Positions 16,322 to 26,237 are shown, counted from the stretch's first letter. The stretch: 64,000 nucleotides of DNA from Nocardioides eburneiflavus (GCF_004785795.1 NZ_SRRO01000001.1:930001-994000), one strand, 5' to 3'. The notes: generated by a model from the sequence alone, not told the origin. A program made the numbers and translations.

Positions 16322-17293
16322 ATGAGCTTCACCTCTTCCGTCACCCTTCCCTGCTCGCCCGAGGAGGCGTTCGCACTGCTCACCCAGCCCGAGCGGCTGC
16401 GCCGCTGGCAGGCCGTCTCGGCGACCGTCGACCTGCGTGCCGGCGGCGACTACCGCTGGATCGTGACTCCCGGCCACGTCGCCGAGGGCACGTTCAAGGA
16501 GGTCGAGCCGGGCCGTCGGCTCGTCTTCGGCTGGGGGTGGGACGGCAACCCCGAGCTGCCCCGGGACGCGTCGACCGTCACCGTCACCTTCTCCCCGGAG
16601 GGCGACGGCACCGTGGTGACGCTGACGCACGAGGGCCTCACCGAGCAGCAGGCCGCCATGCACGCCGAGGGCTGGAACCACTACCTCGAGCGCCTCCAGA
16701 AGATCGCCGCCACGGGCGATGCAGGGATGGACGAGTGGGCCTGGGCTCCCGAGGAGCTCACGCCGACCACGGTCGCCGACGCCGCCCTCGCCTCGATGCA
16801 GCCGGTGCTGCGCGGGCTCACCGACGCCGACAGGGCGAAGCAGACCCCGTGCACGGACTTCACCTGTCACGAGCTCGCCGAGCACCTCTTCGGCTCGCTG
16901 GCGCAGCTCGGTGCGATGGCCGGCACGACGATCGTCGTCCCGGAGGAGGGGTCGCTGGAGCACCGGGTGTCCACCATGGCAGCCCAGGCCATCGACGCCT
17001 GGCGCGCGGTCGACCCCGACGGCAACGTCCCCGGCCCCGGCGGTCAGGAGATGCCGGCTGCGGCCCTGGCGGGCGTGCTCGGGCTCGAGATCGCCCTCCA
17101 CGCCTGGGACTTCGCGCAGGCGTCCGGCCAGGAGCTGCGGATGTCCGACGAGGTCGTCGCCCACCTCGCCGAGCAGGGGCGGGCGATCATCCCCGGCGGC
17201 CGCGGAAGGTCGTTCGGCGCCGAGGTGACGCCCGCCGAGGACGCCAGCCCGCTGGACCGGCTCGCCGCCTTCTCCGGCCGCACCGCCCTCTGA
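16322..17293 (+). CDS. Fusion of SRPBCC (AHSA1-like) and TIGR03086-like metal-binding domains
   Basis: 323 residues from ATG at 16322, with CAGGAG upstream. Residues 1-140 form an SRPBCC domain (PCSPEEAFALLTQPERLRRWQ, GWNHYLERLQKIAA at its end). Residues 155-320 form a DinB-like four-helix domain of the TIGR03086/mycothiol maleylpyruvate isomerase group (PCTDFTCHELAEHLFGS, LEIALHAWDFAQASG). Histidines at the predicted metal-site positions are visible in FTCHELAEH and ALHAWD. The two families are usually separate proteins. A metal-dependent thiol transferase with an attached ligand-binding domain is a reasonable guess. It lies in an ArsR operon. Confidence 0.88.
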   Translation: MSFTSSVTLPCSPEEAFALLTQPERLRRWQAVSATVDLRAGGDYRWIVTPGHVAEGTFKEVEPGRRLVFGWGWDGNPELPRDASTVTVTFSPEGDGTVVTLTHEGLTEQQAAMHAEGWNHYLERLQKIAATGDAGMDEWAWAPEELTPTTVADAALASMQPVLRGLTDADRAKQTPCTDFTCHELAEHLFGSLAQLGAMAGTTIVVPEEGSLEHRVSTMAAQAIDAWRAVDPDGNVPGPGGQEMPAAALAGVLGLEIALHAWDFAQASGQELRMSDEVVAHLAEQGRAIIPGGRGRSFGAEVTPAEDASPLDRLAAFSGRTAL

Positions 17294-17330
17294 CCTTCAA
17301 CCCCCACCCACCGAAACAAGGAGACCCACC

Positions 17331-17636
17331 ATGAAGTTCCTCGTCCTCTACAAGTCCGACGTCAGCGCCACCCAGCAGATGGGCGACGCCACCCCCGAGC
17401 AGGCCGAGGCGGGCATGCAGGAGTGGATGAGCTGGGCCGGCCGCGCCGGCTCCGCGCTCGTCGACATGGGCTCGCCCGTGGCTCCCGCCAGCGACGCCGC
17501 CGACCCCTCGATCGGTGGGTACTCGATCCTCGAGGCGGAGTCCCGTGAGGCCCTCGACGCCGTGCTGGAGGGTCACCCGCACCTCGCCATCGGCACGATC
17601 GACGTCCACGAGTTCCTGGCGCTGCCCGGCATGTGA
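17331..17636 (+). CDS. YciI-like protein
   Basis: 101 residues from ATG at 17331, with CAAGGAGAC upstream. MKFLVLYKSD, then EAGMQEWMSWAGRAGSALVDMGSPV and GGYSILEAESREALDAVLEGHPHL, define the YciI / PhnB-associated dimeric alpha-beta barrel family. Function is usually unknown, although catalytic His-Asp pairs exist in some members. It is the last gene of the second ArsR operon, which supports a role related to the fused SRPBCC protein. Confidence 0.85.
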   Translation: MKFLVLYKSDVSATQQMGDATPEQAEAGMQEWMSWAGRAGSALVDMGSPVAPASDAADPSIGGYSILEAESREALDAVLEGHPHLAIGTIDVHEFLALPGM

Positions 17637-17645
17637 CGCCCGCGC

Positions 17646-18593
17646 TCAGCTGGCGATGTGCACCACGGCGTCACCGGAGTTCACGAGCGGCGCCTCGGTG
17701 CGGCCGATCACGATGCCGTCGCGGTTGGCGTAGACCGCGCGCAGCGTCTTGCCGAACGAGTCGAAGAGGGTGCCGAGGCGCTCGCCGTCGCTGACCTTCT
17801 GCCCGAGGTGCGCGTCGAGGTGCAGGATGCCGGTGCGGCGGGCGCGGACCCAGCCACTCGAGCGGCACTCACGGCTGGCCTCGACGGACGGCTCGTCGAC
17901 CGGCTCGGTCATGCCGAGCGCGGCCAGCACCCGGCGTACGCCGATCACGCCGGCGTCGACGGCGTAGTCGTCGAAGCGCAGGTTCTCCCCGCCCTCGTAG
18001 AGCAGCACCTTGGCGCCCTGCTCGCGGGCGGCGTGGCGCAGCGAGCCGTCGCGGATCTTGGCGTGCAGCATCACCGGCGCACCGAAGGCGGCGGCGAGCT
18101 CGCGGGTGCGCGGGTCGTCGAGGTCGGCGCGGACCTGCGGCAGGTTGCTGCGGCGGTCGGACCCGGTGTGCAGGTCGATGCCGACCTCGCAGCCGGCGAC
18201 GATCTCGCGCATGAACAGGTGCGCGATGCGGCCGGCGAGCGAGCCGCGCGCCGAGCCGGGGAAGGAGCGGTTGAGGTCGCGGCGGTCGGGCAGGTAGCGG
18301 TCACCGGTCATGAAGCCGAGGACGTTGACGATGGGTACGGCGACCAGGGTCCCGCGGAACGTCTTGGGGTCGAGCCCGGCCATCACCTGGCGCACCACCT
18401 CGACGCCGGCGACCTCGTCGCCGTGGATGGCCGCGTCGATCCACACGCCCGGCCCGTCCTCGCGCCCGTGCACGACCCGCACCGGGAGGGTGACGTCGGC
18501 GCCGGTGACGAGGCGGGTGATCGGCAGCTCGAGGGCGCGTACGGTGCCCGCGCGGATCCGGACGCCGCCGATGCCGAACGACTCGCGCGCCAC
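17646..18593 (-). CDS. Succinylglutamate desuccinylase / aspartoacylase family zinc deacylase
   Basis: 315 residues from GTG at 18593. The zinc-binding set is visible: H57 and E60 in AAIHGDEVAG and the later histidine in GIDLHTGSDRR; the catalytic glutamate is in LLYEGGEN. A C-terminal beta domain (DAHLGQKVSDGERLGTLFDSFG) is of the type seen in AspA-like M14 proteins. It should cleave an N-acyl group from an amino acid or peptide. It is the nearest neighbour of a RimB-like protease, and both lie opposite a RimK-like ligase, an arrangement that suggests removal and addition of amino-acid tags. Confidence 0.88.
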   Translation of the reverse strand: MARESFGIGGVRIRAGTVRALELPITRLVTGADVTLPVRVVHGREDGPGVWIDAAIHGDEVAGVEVVRQVMAGLDPKTFRGTLVAVPIVNVLGFMTGDRYLPDRRDLNRSFPGSARGSLAGRIAHLFMREIVAGCEVGIDLHTGSDRRSNLPQVRADLDDPRTRELAAAFGAPVMLHAKIRDGSLRHAAREQGAKVLLYEGGENLRFDDYAVDAGVIGVRRVLAALGMTEPVDEPSVEASRECRSSGWVRARRTGILHLDAHLGQKVSDGERLGTLFDSFGKTLRAVYANRDGIVIGRTEAPLVNSGDAVVHIAS

Positions 18594-18647
18594 TAGCCGA
18601 CGCTCGTCGGGGCGGCGGAGGTGGTCACGGCTCCAGCCTAGTGGCGG

Positions 18648-19136
18648 CTACTTGCCCCAGTTCTTGCGGCGTACGGCGCGGCGCGGCTTGCCGCCGGCGT
18701 ACGACCTGGCCGAGTCGACGAGGAAGCCCCGCTCGAGCGCCTCGCGCCCGATCAGCATCCGGAAGCCCATCTCGTCACGGTTGCTCAGCGTCATCACGGT
18801 CGTGATGCTGCGGCCCACCAGCGTGACGTCGAGCGCCACGGCGTACCTCTGCTCGACCTGGCCGTTGCTCGAGCGGACCTCGCGGCGGTCGAGGACGGGC
18901 AGGCTGAGCTCGACGTGGTCCTCGTCGGAGCGCTGCCAGGGGTGGATGGAGAAGCGCACCCATTCGGCGCCGTCCTGCTCGAAGACCTCCAGGTCGAAGG
19001 CGTGGATCGACGACGAGCGGGCGCCGGTGTCGATCTTGGCCTTGACCCAGTCCACGCCGGCCTGGGGGAGGGACACCCACTCGCGCCAGCCGACGACGAC
19101 GTGGTCGGGCTCGGGCTGCTCGGGTGGGGTGGACAC
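18648..19136 (-). CDS. rimB: RimB-like retropepsin-type protease
   Basis: 162 residues from GTG at 19136; the long reading through the opposite gene is rejected. VVGWREWVSLPQAGVDWVKAKIDTGARSSSIHA carries D36 in the DTGA motif of the RimB / ATP-dependent zinc-protease family (pfam05618-like), whose fold is a retropepsin-like aspartic protease. MGFRMLIGREALERGFLVD near the end is also conserved. In Pseudomonas RimB acts with RimK in glutamylation of ribosomal protein S6. It starts 51 bp from the divergent rimK-like gene, so the two probably share a control region. Confidence 0.85.
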   Translation of the reverse strand: MSTPPEQPEPDHVVVGWREWVSLPQAGVDWVKAKIDTGARSSSIHAFDLEVFEQDGAEWVRFSIHPWQRSDEDHVELSLPVLDRREVRSSNGQVEQRYAVALDVTLVGRSITTVMTLSNRDEMGFRMLIGREALERGFLVDSARSYAGGKPRRAVRRKNWGK

Positions 19137-19187
19137 CGGGCCATCTTGGCAGGGTGCCGTGCGGCGGAGGTGGTTGGATGGCTGCCC

Positions 19188-20378
<1,191 letters not shown>

Positions 20379-20389
20379 GGGCGTGTTGT

Positions 20390-20415
20390 GACGGCGCGCG
20401 GGGCGCGCGCCCGTC
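20390..20415 (+). terminator. GC-rich hairpin after rimK
   Basis: GACGGCGCGC (20390-20399) pairs with GCGCG and CCGTC (20405-20415) around a GGGGC-like loop, 12 bases after the rimK stop. There is no following T-run, as usual in this group of bacteria. Confidence 0.5.
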
Positions 20416-20470
20416 GCGGAGCAAGGTGGCGGTTTCGCTGCGGACGTCGACTTGCGTCGCCTACGGTCTC

Positions 20471-20514
20471 GTCTCGGACGGCCGCTGGTGACCCGAGACG
20501 CCAGCGGCCGTCCG
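20471..20514 (+). promoter_or_regulatory. Leader with two mutually exclusive hairpins
   Basis: CGGACGGCCGCTGG at 20475-20488 is a perfect 14-nt inverted repeat with CCAGCGGCCGTCCG at 20501-20514. The bases GTCTCGG at 20471-20477 can instead pair with CCGAGAC at 20493-20499. The two pairings compete for shared bases. The structure ends 30 nt before the start of the small membrane protein, so it may be a terminator/antiterminator or translation control. Whether it is a leader or an end-of-operon structure is not decided. Confidence 0.5.
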
Positions 20515-20544
20515 TAACGCTTCAACGGTTTCAGGGGAGAAGGC

Positions 20545-20844
20545 ATGGCGAAGTCAGGGGGAGCGGTCAGCACGGGGGCAGCGACGCGCCTGGTGCACAC
20601 GATCGGACTGATCCGCTGGGTGGCGCTGGGTTTGATCGCGTTGGGAGTGCTCAGTGGAACCGCGTTCGGCGCCGCCATGGGTGATTTCCAGCTCGCTGGC
20701 GCGCTCTCGCTGGCCATCTGGCTGTACGGCGCCGTCGCCGCACTGGTGGTCTACGTGTTCTTCGGTTGGCTGCAGCAGACTCTCCTGATGCTCATCGGCA
20801 TCGCGAAGAACACCGCGTCGGACAACCTGCTCACTCGATTCTGA
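20545..20844 (+). CDS. Small membrane protein, two helices
   Basis: 99 residues from ATG at 20545, with GGGGAGAAGG upstream. Two long hydrophobic helices are clear, GLIRWVALGLIALGVLSGTAFG and AIWLYGAVAALVVYVFFGWLQQ, followed by a short amphipathic tail (LLMLIGIAKNTASDNLLTRF). There is no signal cleavage site and no known domain. Neighbours give no clue. The 5' side carries the alternative-hairpin leader at 20471-20514. Confidence 0.7.
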   Translation: MAKSGGAVSTGAATRLVHTIGLIRWVALGLIALGVLSGTAFGAAMGDFQLAGALSLAIWLYGAVAALVVYVFFGWLQQTLLMLIGIAKNTASDNLLTRF

Positions 20845-21180
20845 ATGGACCGCGCGGGCCGCGGGTAGAGCTGCCGGGGGTACAGCACCTCGCCCAGACG
20901 GGGCGTGTCCCCCAAGCGCTGCACAGCGCCGCCTGTGACTGTCAAGAACTCGGGCCGTCATGCACACACATCCCCTGACCCTGGGTCACGCCCCGCTCCG
21001 CCCCTAGCTCCTGTTAGCCGGACATGACCCTCCACGCCAACCAAGCATCGACAACGCGCACAGTCCCGCCCCAGAGAACCGCTTCCGGATCGGGTGGTTC
21101 TCACCTCGCCAACAGACAAAAGGGAGCGTGCAGCGTCGGGCCGCGGCGTGTGCGGGCTCTCAAGGCAGCAGACCCTCGGC
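20845..21180. other. 336-bp gap without a recognised gene
   Basis: It lies between the small membrane protein and the end of the DhaM gene on the other strand. No open frame with convincing codon use, no strong long hairpin and no repeat unit seen elsewhere in the window was found. Short frames exist but have poor composition for this genome. I see nothing that can be called. Confidence 0.5.
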
Positions 21181-23688
21181 TCAGCCCTCGTCCTCCTCGA
21201 GCATCGCCAACACGAGTTTGCGGACATCGTCGGCCCCGGCCAGGGTGAGCGCCTCTTCGGCCAGTGTGGTGCAGCGGCCGGTGTCGAGCTCGCGGATCGC
21301 CGCCTTGACCCGAGGTACGGCTGGCGGTGAGACGCTCAGTTCCCGAACGCCCAGCCCGACCAGCACGGGGATGGCCAGCTCGTCAGAGGCAGCCTCTCCG
21401 CAGACCGCGACGTCGATCCGACCACGTGCCGCCCGGCACACGTGGTCGATCAGCTGGAGCACGCCGGGGTCGAGGGCATCTGAGAGGGCAGCGACCGCGG
21501 CATTGCCGCGTTCGGCCGCGAGGGCGTACTGGGTGAGGTCGTTGGTGCCGATGCTGACGAAGTCGACGTACGGGAGGAACGCCTCGATCTTGAGCGCCGC
21601 CGACGGGACCTCGATCATCGTGCCGACGTGGAGGCCTTGGGGAAGGCCCGCCGACCCGGCTGCCTCCATCAGCACCTGGCGTGCCTCGATCATCTCGCCG
21701 GGCGTGGACACCATCGGGATCATGATGCTGGTCGGATGGTCCCGCGCCGTGCGGCAGATCGCGGCCATCTGGTCGCGCAGCAGGTCACGGTGCTCGAGGC
21801 TGAGCCGGATGCCCCGCTGACCGAGGAAGGGGTTCGCCTCCTGGGGCATCGGGAGATACGACAGGGGCTTGTCCCCGCCGACGTCGAGGGTGCGCAGCGT
21901 GATCCGCCGGCCGTCCATGGCTTCGGCGATCGCGTCGTACTCGGCGCTCTGCTCCTCCACGCTCGGCGCGGCGCTCCGGTCGAGGAACAGGAACTCGGTG
22001 CGCACCAGCCCGGCGCCGTCCGCCCCCGCGTCGAGCGCGGCGCGAGCGTCGGCGACGGATCCGAGGTTGGCGGCCACGGCGACCGAAATGCCGTCGCGAG
22101 AGCGTGCGGGCTGCTCGGCGAGGGCGAGCTGCTGGGCGCGTCTTCCCGCCGCGTCCGCGGCGCGGCGCTCGTACTCCGCCAGGAGCTCCGGCGACGGGTC
22201 GACGTGCAGCTCGCCGCTGCTGCCGTCGAGCAGGATGGTGGTGCCCTCGGGGATGCCCAGCACCTCGGGGCCAGCGGCCACGACGACGGGTATGTCGCGG
22301 GCCCGGGCAAGGATCGCGGCGTGCGACGTCGGACTTCCCTCGGCGAGAACGACCCCGGTCACCAGGCCGAGGTCCAGGCCGGCGGTCTGGGCGGGGGTGA
22401 GGTCATTGGCCACCAGCACACCGTGCGATGTCATCCGCCCGGCGGGTTCCCCCGTCAGCGCCCGAAGCACTTGGTCGCCGACCGCGTGCACGTCCGCGGC
22501 CCGTTCCCTCAGGTAGGGGTCGGGCAGGCTCGCCCATTCGCGCTCGACGTTGGCCAGGCAGCCTGCCCAGGCGGAGACCGCCCCGATCCCTGCGCTGGTG
22601 CGGGTCTTGACGTCGGCGAGCATCTCGGCGTCGGCGAGTAGGGAGAGATGCGCGTCGAAGATGCTCGCCTGCTCGGCGCCCACTTCGCGCGCGGTGACGA
22701 CCCGGACGTGCTCGATGTCGCGGCGTACGGCGGCGACGGACTCCACGATGCGCCGCCATTCCGCGGCCGGTTCCCCCAGTGGCTCCTGGTGGAGGTCGAC
22801 CGGGACCGCGGTGAGTCTGCGTATCGGGCCGATCGCGATCCCGGGTGAGGCGGGCAGCGGACCGCTGATCGAGGAGGCGCGGACCTGGGCTGGAGGCGCG
22901 GCAGTCTCCTCGACGGTCTCGTCGAACCGTCGAGCGGCGAGGGTGAGCAGGTGCTCGACCGCTTCCTGCGCCTGTGGTCCGGAGGCGCGGACCTCGACAT
23001 CGTGTCCGCGAAGGGCGGCCAGGGTGGCGACCCGGCTCAGGCTTCCGGCAGGGACCGGAGAGCCGCCCGTGGTGAGGTTGCGCAGCTGGACCGACGCGTC
23101 GAGGGCGCGGACCTCGTTGACGAGCCGGGCGGCGGGCCGGGCGTGCAGGCCGTGGGGGTTCTCGACCGAGAAGACTCCGACGACCTCCTCCGCGTTGACC
23201 TCGCCCGCGTCCGGTGTGGCGCCGTCCGTCGGTGCGGACAGGTGCCCCGACTTGCCCATGAGAGCGTCGCGGGCCTCGGCCGCCACCTCCGCCCGACTGG
23301 CTCCGCCGGCCGCAGCGACGGCAGCGACGATGAGGCCTTCCACGAGAGGGGCCGGGGAGAGTGTCACCCGGTCGCGGATGGAAGGGTCCTGCAGCAGGTC
23401 GAGCGCCAGCTCCGTGCTGAGCACCGCACTGCCGAGATCCATGAGTACGACGACACCCGCCGGGCCGTCCGCACGCTCGATGGCCTGCATGATCGCCACG
23501 GCGTCGGTGCCGAACGTGGTCTCGTCGAGCCCGGCGGCGACCTGGATCCTCAGCGGGCGACCGTGCAGCATCTCGGAGGCCAGGGCCACCGCGGAGCGGG
23601 CGAGCGTCCGGCTGTGGGAGACGACGACCAGTCCGACCCCTTGGTCGGCGCTCGGGGCCGGCGAGTCTCCCGAAAGGCTCTCTGTCAT
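21181..23688 (-). CDS. dhaM: DhaM fusion: EIIA-HPr-complete Enzyme I of the dihydroxyacetone PTS
   Basis: 835 residues from ATG at 23688. Domain order: a DhaM/EIIA-Man domain (about 15-145, active H25 in VVSHSRTLA), HPr (about 165-250, NPHGLHARPA), then Enzyme I (about 265-830). The Enzyme I part has the phosphohistidine in SPTSHAAILARARDIP and continues through the PEP-binding barrel (GLVRTEFLFLDR, TLRTLDVGGDKP, active cysteine in AVCGEAASDE). E. coli DhaM stops after the N-terminal part of EI; this version appears able to use PEP by itself. It phosphorylates ADP bound to DhaL. It is last of the glpF-dhaK-dhaL-dhaM operon. Confidence 0.92.
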   Translation of the reverse strand: MTESLSGDSPAPSADQGVGLVVVSHSRTLARSAVALASEMLHGRPLRIQVAAGLDETTFGTDAVAIMQAIERADGPAGVVVLMDLGSAVLSTELALDLLQDPSIRDRVTLSPAPLVEGLIVAAVAAAGGASRAEVAAEARDALMGKSGHLSAPTDGATPDAGEVNAEEVVGVFSVENPHGLHARPAARLVNEVRALDASVQLRNLTTGGSPVPAGSLSRVATLAALRGHDVEVRASGPQAQEAVEHLLTLAARRFDETVEETAAPPAQVRASSISGPLPASPGIAIGPIRRLTAVPVDLHQEPLGEPAAEWRRIVESVAAVRRDIEHVRVVTAREVGAEQASIFDAHLSLLADAEMLADVKTRTSAGIGAVSAWAGCLANVEREWASLPDPYLRERAADVHAVGDQVLRALTGEPAGRMTSHGVLVANDLTPAQTAGLDLGLVTGVVLAEGSPTSHAAILARARDIPVVVAAGPEVLGIPEGTTILLDGSSGELHVDPSPELLAEYERRAADAAGRRAQQLALAEQPARSRDGISVAVAANLGSVADARAALDAGADGAGLVRTEFLFLDRSAAPSVEEQSAEYDAIAEAMDGRRITLRTLDVGGDKPLSYLPMPQEANPFLGQRGIRLSLEHRDLLRDQMAAICRTARDHPTSIMIPMVSTPGEMIEARQVLMEAAGSAGLPQGLHVGTMIEVPSAALKIEAFLPYVDFVSIGTNDLTQYALAAERGNAAVAALSDALDPGVLQLIDHVCRAARGRIDVAVCGEAASDELAIPVLVGLGVRELSVSPPAVPRVKAAIRELDTGRCTTLAEEALTLAGADDVRKLVLAMLEEDEG

Positions 23689-23732
23689 GTCACTGCACTC
23701 CACTCGCTCGTCATCCAGGTCAGTCAGGAGGA

Positions 23733-24368
23733 TCAGAAAGCCGCTTCGGCGGCCGCTTCCAGCAGGAGGGCCACGGTCGTCGCGCCGGGGTCCTGATGCC
23801 CCACGCTGCGTTCACCGAGGTAGCTGGCCCGCCCCTTGCGCGCCAGCATCGGCGTGGTCGCGTCCCGGCCCGCCGCGGCTGCGTCGCTGGCGTGCTTGAG
23901 GCCAGCGGCCAGGTCTGCGCCGTCGGCGAGGGCGGCGTCGAGCGCGTCCACGGCCGGCGCCAGCGCGTCGTACATGGTCTTGTCCTCGGGCCCGGCCTTG
24001 CCCCGGTCCACGACCCCGCCCAGCCCGGCACGCAGGGCCGCGGCGAGCTGGGGCGCCGAGGTGGTCTCGGTGTCGCCCAGCGTGCTGCCGATCCTCAGGA
24101 ACAGCGTGCCGAACAGCGGGCCGCTCGCTCCCCCGACCGTGGAGACCAGCGTCATGCCCACCTTGGAGAAGAGGGCCCCGGGCGTTGCCGGTGGGCTTGC
24201 GTCGAGCGCGGCCACGGCGGCCTTCATGCCCCGGTCCATGTTCGACCCGTGGTCGGCGTCGCCGATCGCTGCGTCGAGCTCGGTCAGGTAGTCGCGGTTC
24301 TCAGCCACCAGGTGGGCGAACCTGTGCACCCACTCCTCGAGGACCGCCGTGGTCACGTTCTCGTCCAT
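23733..24368 (-). CDS. dhaL: Dihydroxyacetone kinase ADP-binding subunit DhaL
   Basis: 211 residues from ATG at 24368. DAAIGDADHGSNMDRGMKAA near residues 33-52 carries the Mg2+/ADP-binding aspartates. LVSTVGGASGPLFGTLFLRIG and DATTPMLARKGRASYLGERSVGHQDPGA complete the DhaL signature. Full family length. DhaL holds the ADP that is rephosphorylated by DhaM and passes the phosphate to dihydroxyacetone bound to DhaK. Its start is a few bases after the dhaK stop, so the two are coupled. DhaM begins 45 bp downstream. Confidence 0.95.
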   Translation of the reverse strand: MDENVTTAVLEEWVHRFAHLVAENRDYLTELDAAIGDADHGSNMDRGMKAAVAALDASPPATPGALFSKVGMTLVSTVGGASGPLFGTLFLRIGSTLGDTETTSAPQLAAALRAGLGGVVDRGKAGPEDKTMYDALAPAVDALDAALADGADLAAGLKHASDAAAAGRDATTPMLARKGRASYLGERSVGHQDPGATTVALLLEAAAEAAF

Positions 24369-24371
24369 GTC

Positions 24372-25373
24372 TCAGATGCCCCATCTCAGCGCTGAAGTGT
24401 TCACCGGAGCGTCCCAGAGGGAGAGCAGCTCGTCATCGACCTTGAGCAGCGTGATCGACGCGCCAGCCATGTCGAGCGAGGTGATGTAGGAGCCGACCAG
24501 CGACCGTGCGATGGGGACGCCGTGCCCGCCGAGGATCTTGTTGACCTCGTTGAACATCACGTAGAGCTCGATCAGCGGCGTGCCGCCGAGCCCGTTGACG
24601 AACGCGATGACCGGGTCGCCCTTGGTGAACGGCAGGTCCGCGAGGATCGGCTCGACCAGCATCGCGGCGATGTCGCTTGCGGGCGCGAGGGGCAACCGCT
24701 CCCGGCCGGGCTCACCGTGGATGCCGACACCCACCTCCATCTCGCCCTCGCCGAGCTCGAAGGTGGGCTTGCCCGCAGCGGGCACGGTGCACGACGTGAG
24801 TGCCACGCCCATGCTGCGTCCGTTCGCGTTGACCTTGCCGGCGACCTCGGCGACCTGGTCGAGGTCGCGCCCCTGCTCGGCTGCCGCGCCCGCGATCTTC
24901 TCCAACAGCACGGTCACGCCGACCCCGCGGCGACCCGCGGTCCAGGTGCTGTCCTGTACGGCCACGTCGTCGTCGGTGACCACCGAGACAACTCGGGCGC
25001 CGGTCTCCGCGGCCGCCAGCTCAGCGGCCATCTCGAAGTTCATCACGTCACCGGTGTAGTTCTTCACGACGTGCAGGACGCCTGCTCCGCCGTCCACCAG
25101 CTTGGTGGCCGCCTGCATCTGCTCGGGCACGGGCGAGGTGAACATCTCCCCGGCACACGCGGCGTCGAGCATGCCAAGGCCGACGAACCCACCGTGGAGC
25201 GGTTCGTGGCCCGAGCCACCGCCGGAGATGATCCCCACCTTCCCCTGCTTCGGCGTGTCGCCGCGGTAGATGATCTTGTGCTGGTGGTCGACCCGCAGGT
25301 CGGGTTGGGCCGCCTCGATTCCGTGCAGTGCCTCGACCACGACATCGTCCGGGTCGTTGATGAGCTTCTTCAT
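24372..25373 (-). CDS. dhaK: Dihydroxyacetone kinase substrate-binding subunit DhaK
   Basis: 333 residues from ATG at 25373. KVGIISGGGSGHEPLHGGFVGLGMLDAACAGEMFTSP is the DhaK signature. VVKNYTGDVMNFEMAAELA and the covalent-binding histidine H219 in VGVGIHGEPGRE are both present. DhaK binds dihydroxyacetone as a hemiaminal through that histidine and presents it for phosphorylation. Length and motifs are complete. It is second in the operon, 32 bp after the aquaporin gene, and GLP/IclR-type control is suggested by the upstream palindrome. Confidence 0.95.
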   Translation of the reverse strand: MKKLINDPDDVVVEALHGIEAAQPDLRVDHQHKIIYRGDTPKQGKVGIISGGGSGHEPLHGGFVGLGMLDAACAGEMFTSPVPEQMQAATKLVDGGAGVLHVVKNYTGDVMNFEMAAELAAAETGARVVSVVTDDDVAVQDSTWTAGRRGVGVTVLLEKIAGAAAEQGRDLDQVAEVAGKVNANGRSMGVALTSCTVPAAGKPTFELGEGEMEVGVGIHGEPGRERLPLAPASDIAAMLVEPILADLPFTKGDPVIAFVNGLGGTPLIELYVMFNEVNKILGGHGVPIARSLVGSYITSLDMAGASITLLKVDDELLSLWDAPVNTSALRWGI

Positions 25374-25405
25374 GAGAGTTCCTTCGGTGTGGTTGCTGGC
25401 TGGGA

Positions 25406-26203
25406 TCAGCGGTTGGCGGCCTGACGGGCCGCTGCCGGTTCAGCATCGGGGGCGCCCAGGTCGACGCCGCTGTCGCTGAGCTTCCGGTCGGCAGGGGTCC
25501 GGGCGAGGACCCCGTACAGCAGGGCGGCGGCAACACCGGCGCAGAGCTCGGCTACCACGTAGACCGGCAGCTGGTCCCACTTCACGTCGCCGCCGGCGAT
25601 CTGCTGGACGAGCATCGGACCGAACGTGCGCGCCGGGTTGATGGAAGCGCCCGTCGTCGGAGCGACCGGGATGATGACGGCGAACACGACCAGGCCGATC
25701 GCGACACCTGCAAATCCGGCGGCGGCCTTGCGGTGGATGACGCCGAAGATGATGAACACCAGGATGAACGTGCCCACGAACTCTGCGGTGAATGCCTGCG
25801 CCACGCTCACAGTCTCTTCGTTGTACGCCGCGACGCCCAGACCCGCGTCAGAGGCCTGCTGGCCGAGAACGCCGATGATGGCCGCGGCACCGACGATGGC
25901 GCCGACCACCTGGGCTCCGATGTACGCCGGCACCTGGCTCCACGGGAACTTGCCCGACGCGGCCAGTCCCAGCGTCACCGCCGGGTTGATGTGGTTCCCG
26001 CCGACGTGCCCGAGGGCGTAGACGGTGGCGATCACGACGGTGCCGAACGCCAGGGAGATCATCCCCAGGTCGGCCATCGTGAACGGCGCATCGCCGTTGA
26101 CGATCAGGGTGGCTGGGACCGACCCCACCCCGATGAACACCAGAAATGCCGTTCCAATGGTCTCAGCACCCAAGCGCTGGACCAGTTTGGTCTCGTCAAG
26201 CAT
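25406..26203 (-). CDS. MIP-family aquaporin / glycerol facilitator
   Basis: 265 residues from ATG at 26203. Six helices and two half-helices with the paired NPA motifs, GGNHINPAVTLGL and GASINPARTFGP. Glycerol facilitators usually have Asp after the second NPAR; here it is Thr, as in water-type channels, so the substrate cannot be read from sequence. The C-terminal tail is charged and Ala-rich. As the first gene of the dihydroxyacetone kinase operon it most likely admits glycerol or dihydroxyacetone. It is divergent from the IclR gene. Confidence 0.9.
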   Translation of the reverse strand: MLDETKLVQRLGAETIGTAFLVFIGVGSVPATLIVNGDAPFTMADLGMISLAFGTVVIATVYALGHVGGNHINPAVTLGLAASGKFPWSQVPAYIGAQVVGAIVGAAAIIGVLGQQASDAGLGVAAYNEETVSVAQAFTAEFVGTFILVFIIFGVIHRKAAAGFAGVAIGLVVFAVIIPVAPTTGASINPARTFGPMLVQQIAGGDVKWDQLPVYVVAELCAGVAAALLYGVLARTPADRKLSDSGVDLGAPDAEPAAARQAANR

Positions 26204-26237
26204 GCCCGTTCCTCTTCTCGAACTTGATCCGAATGGG

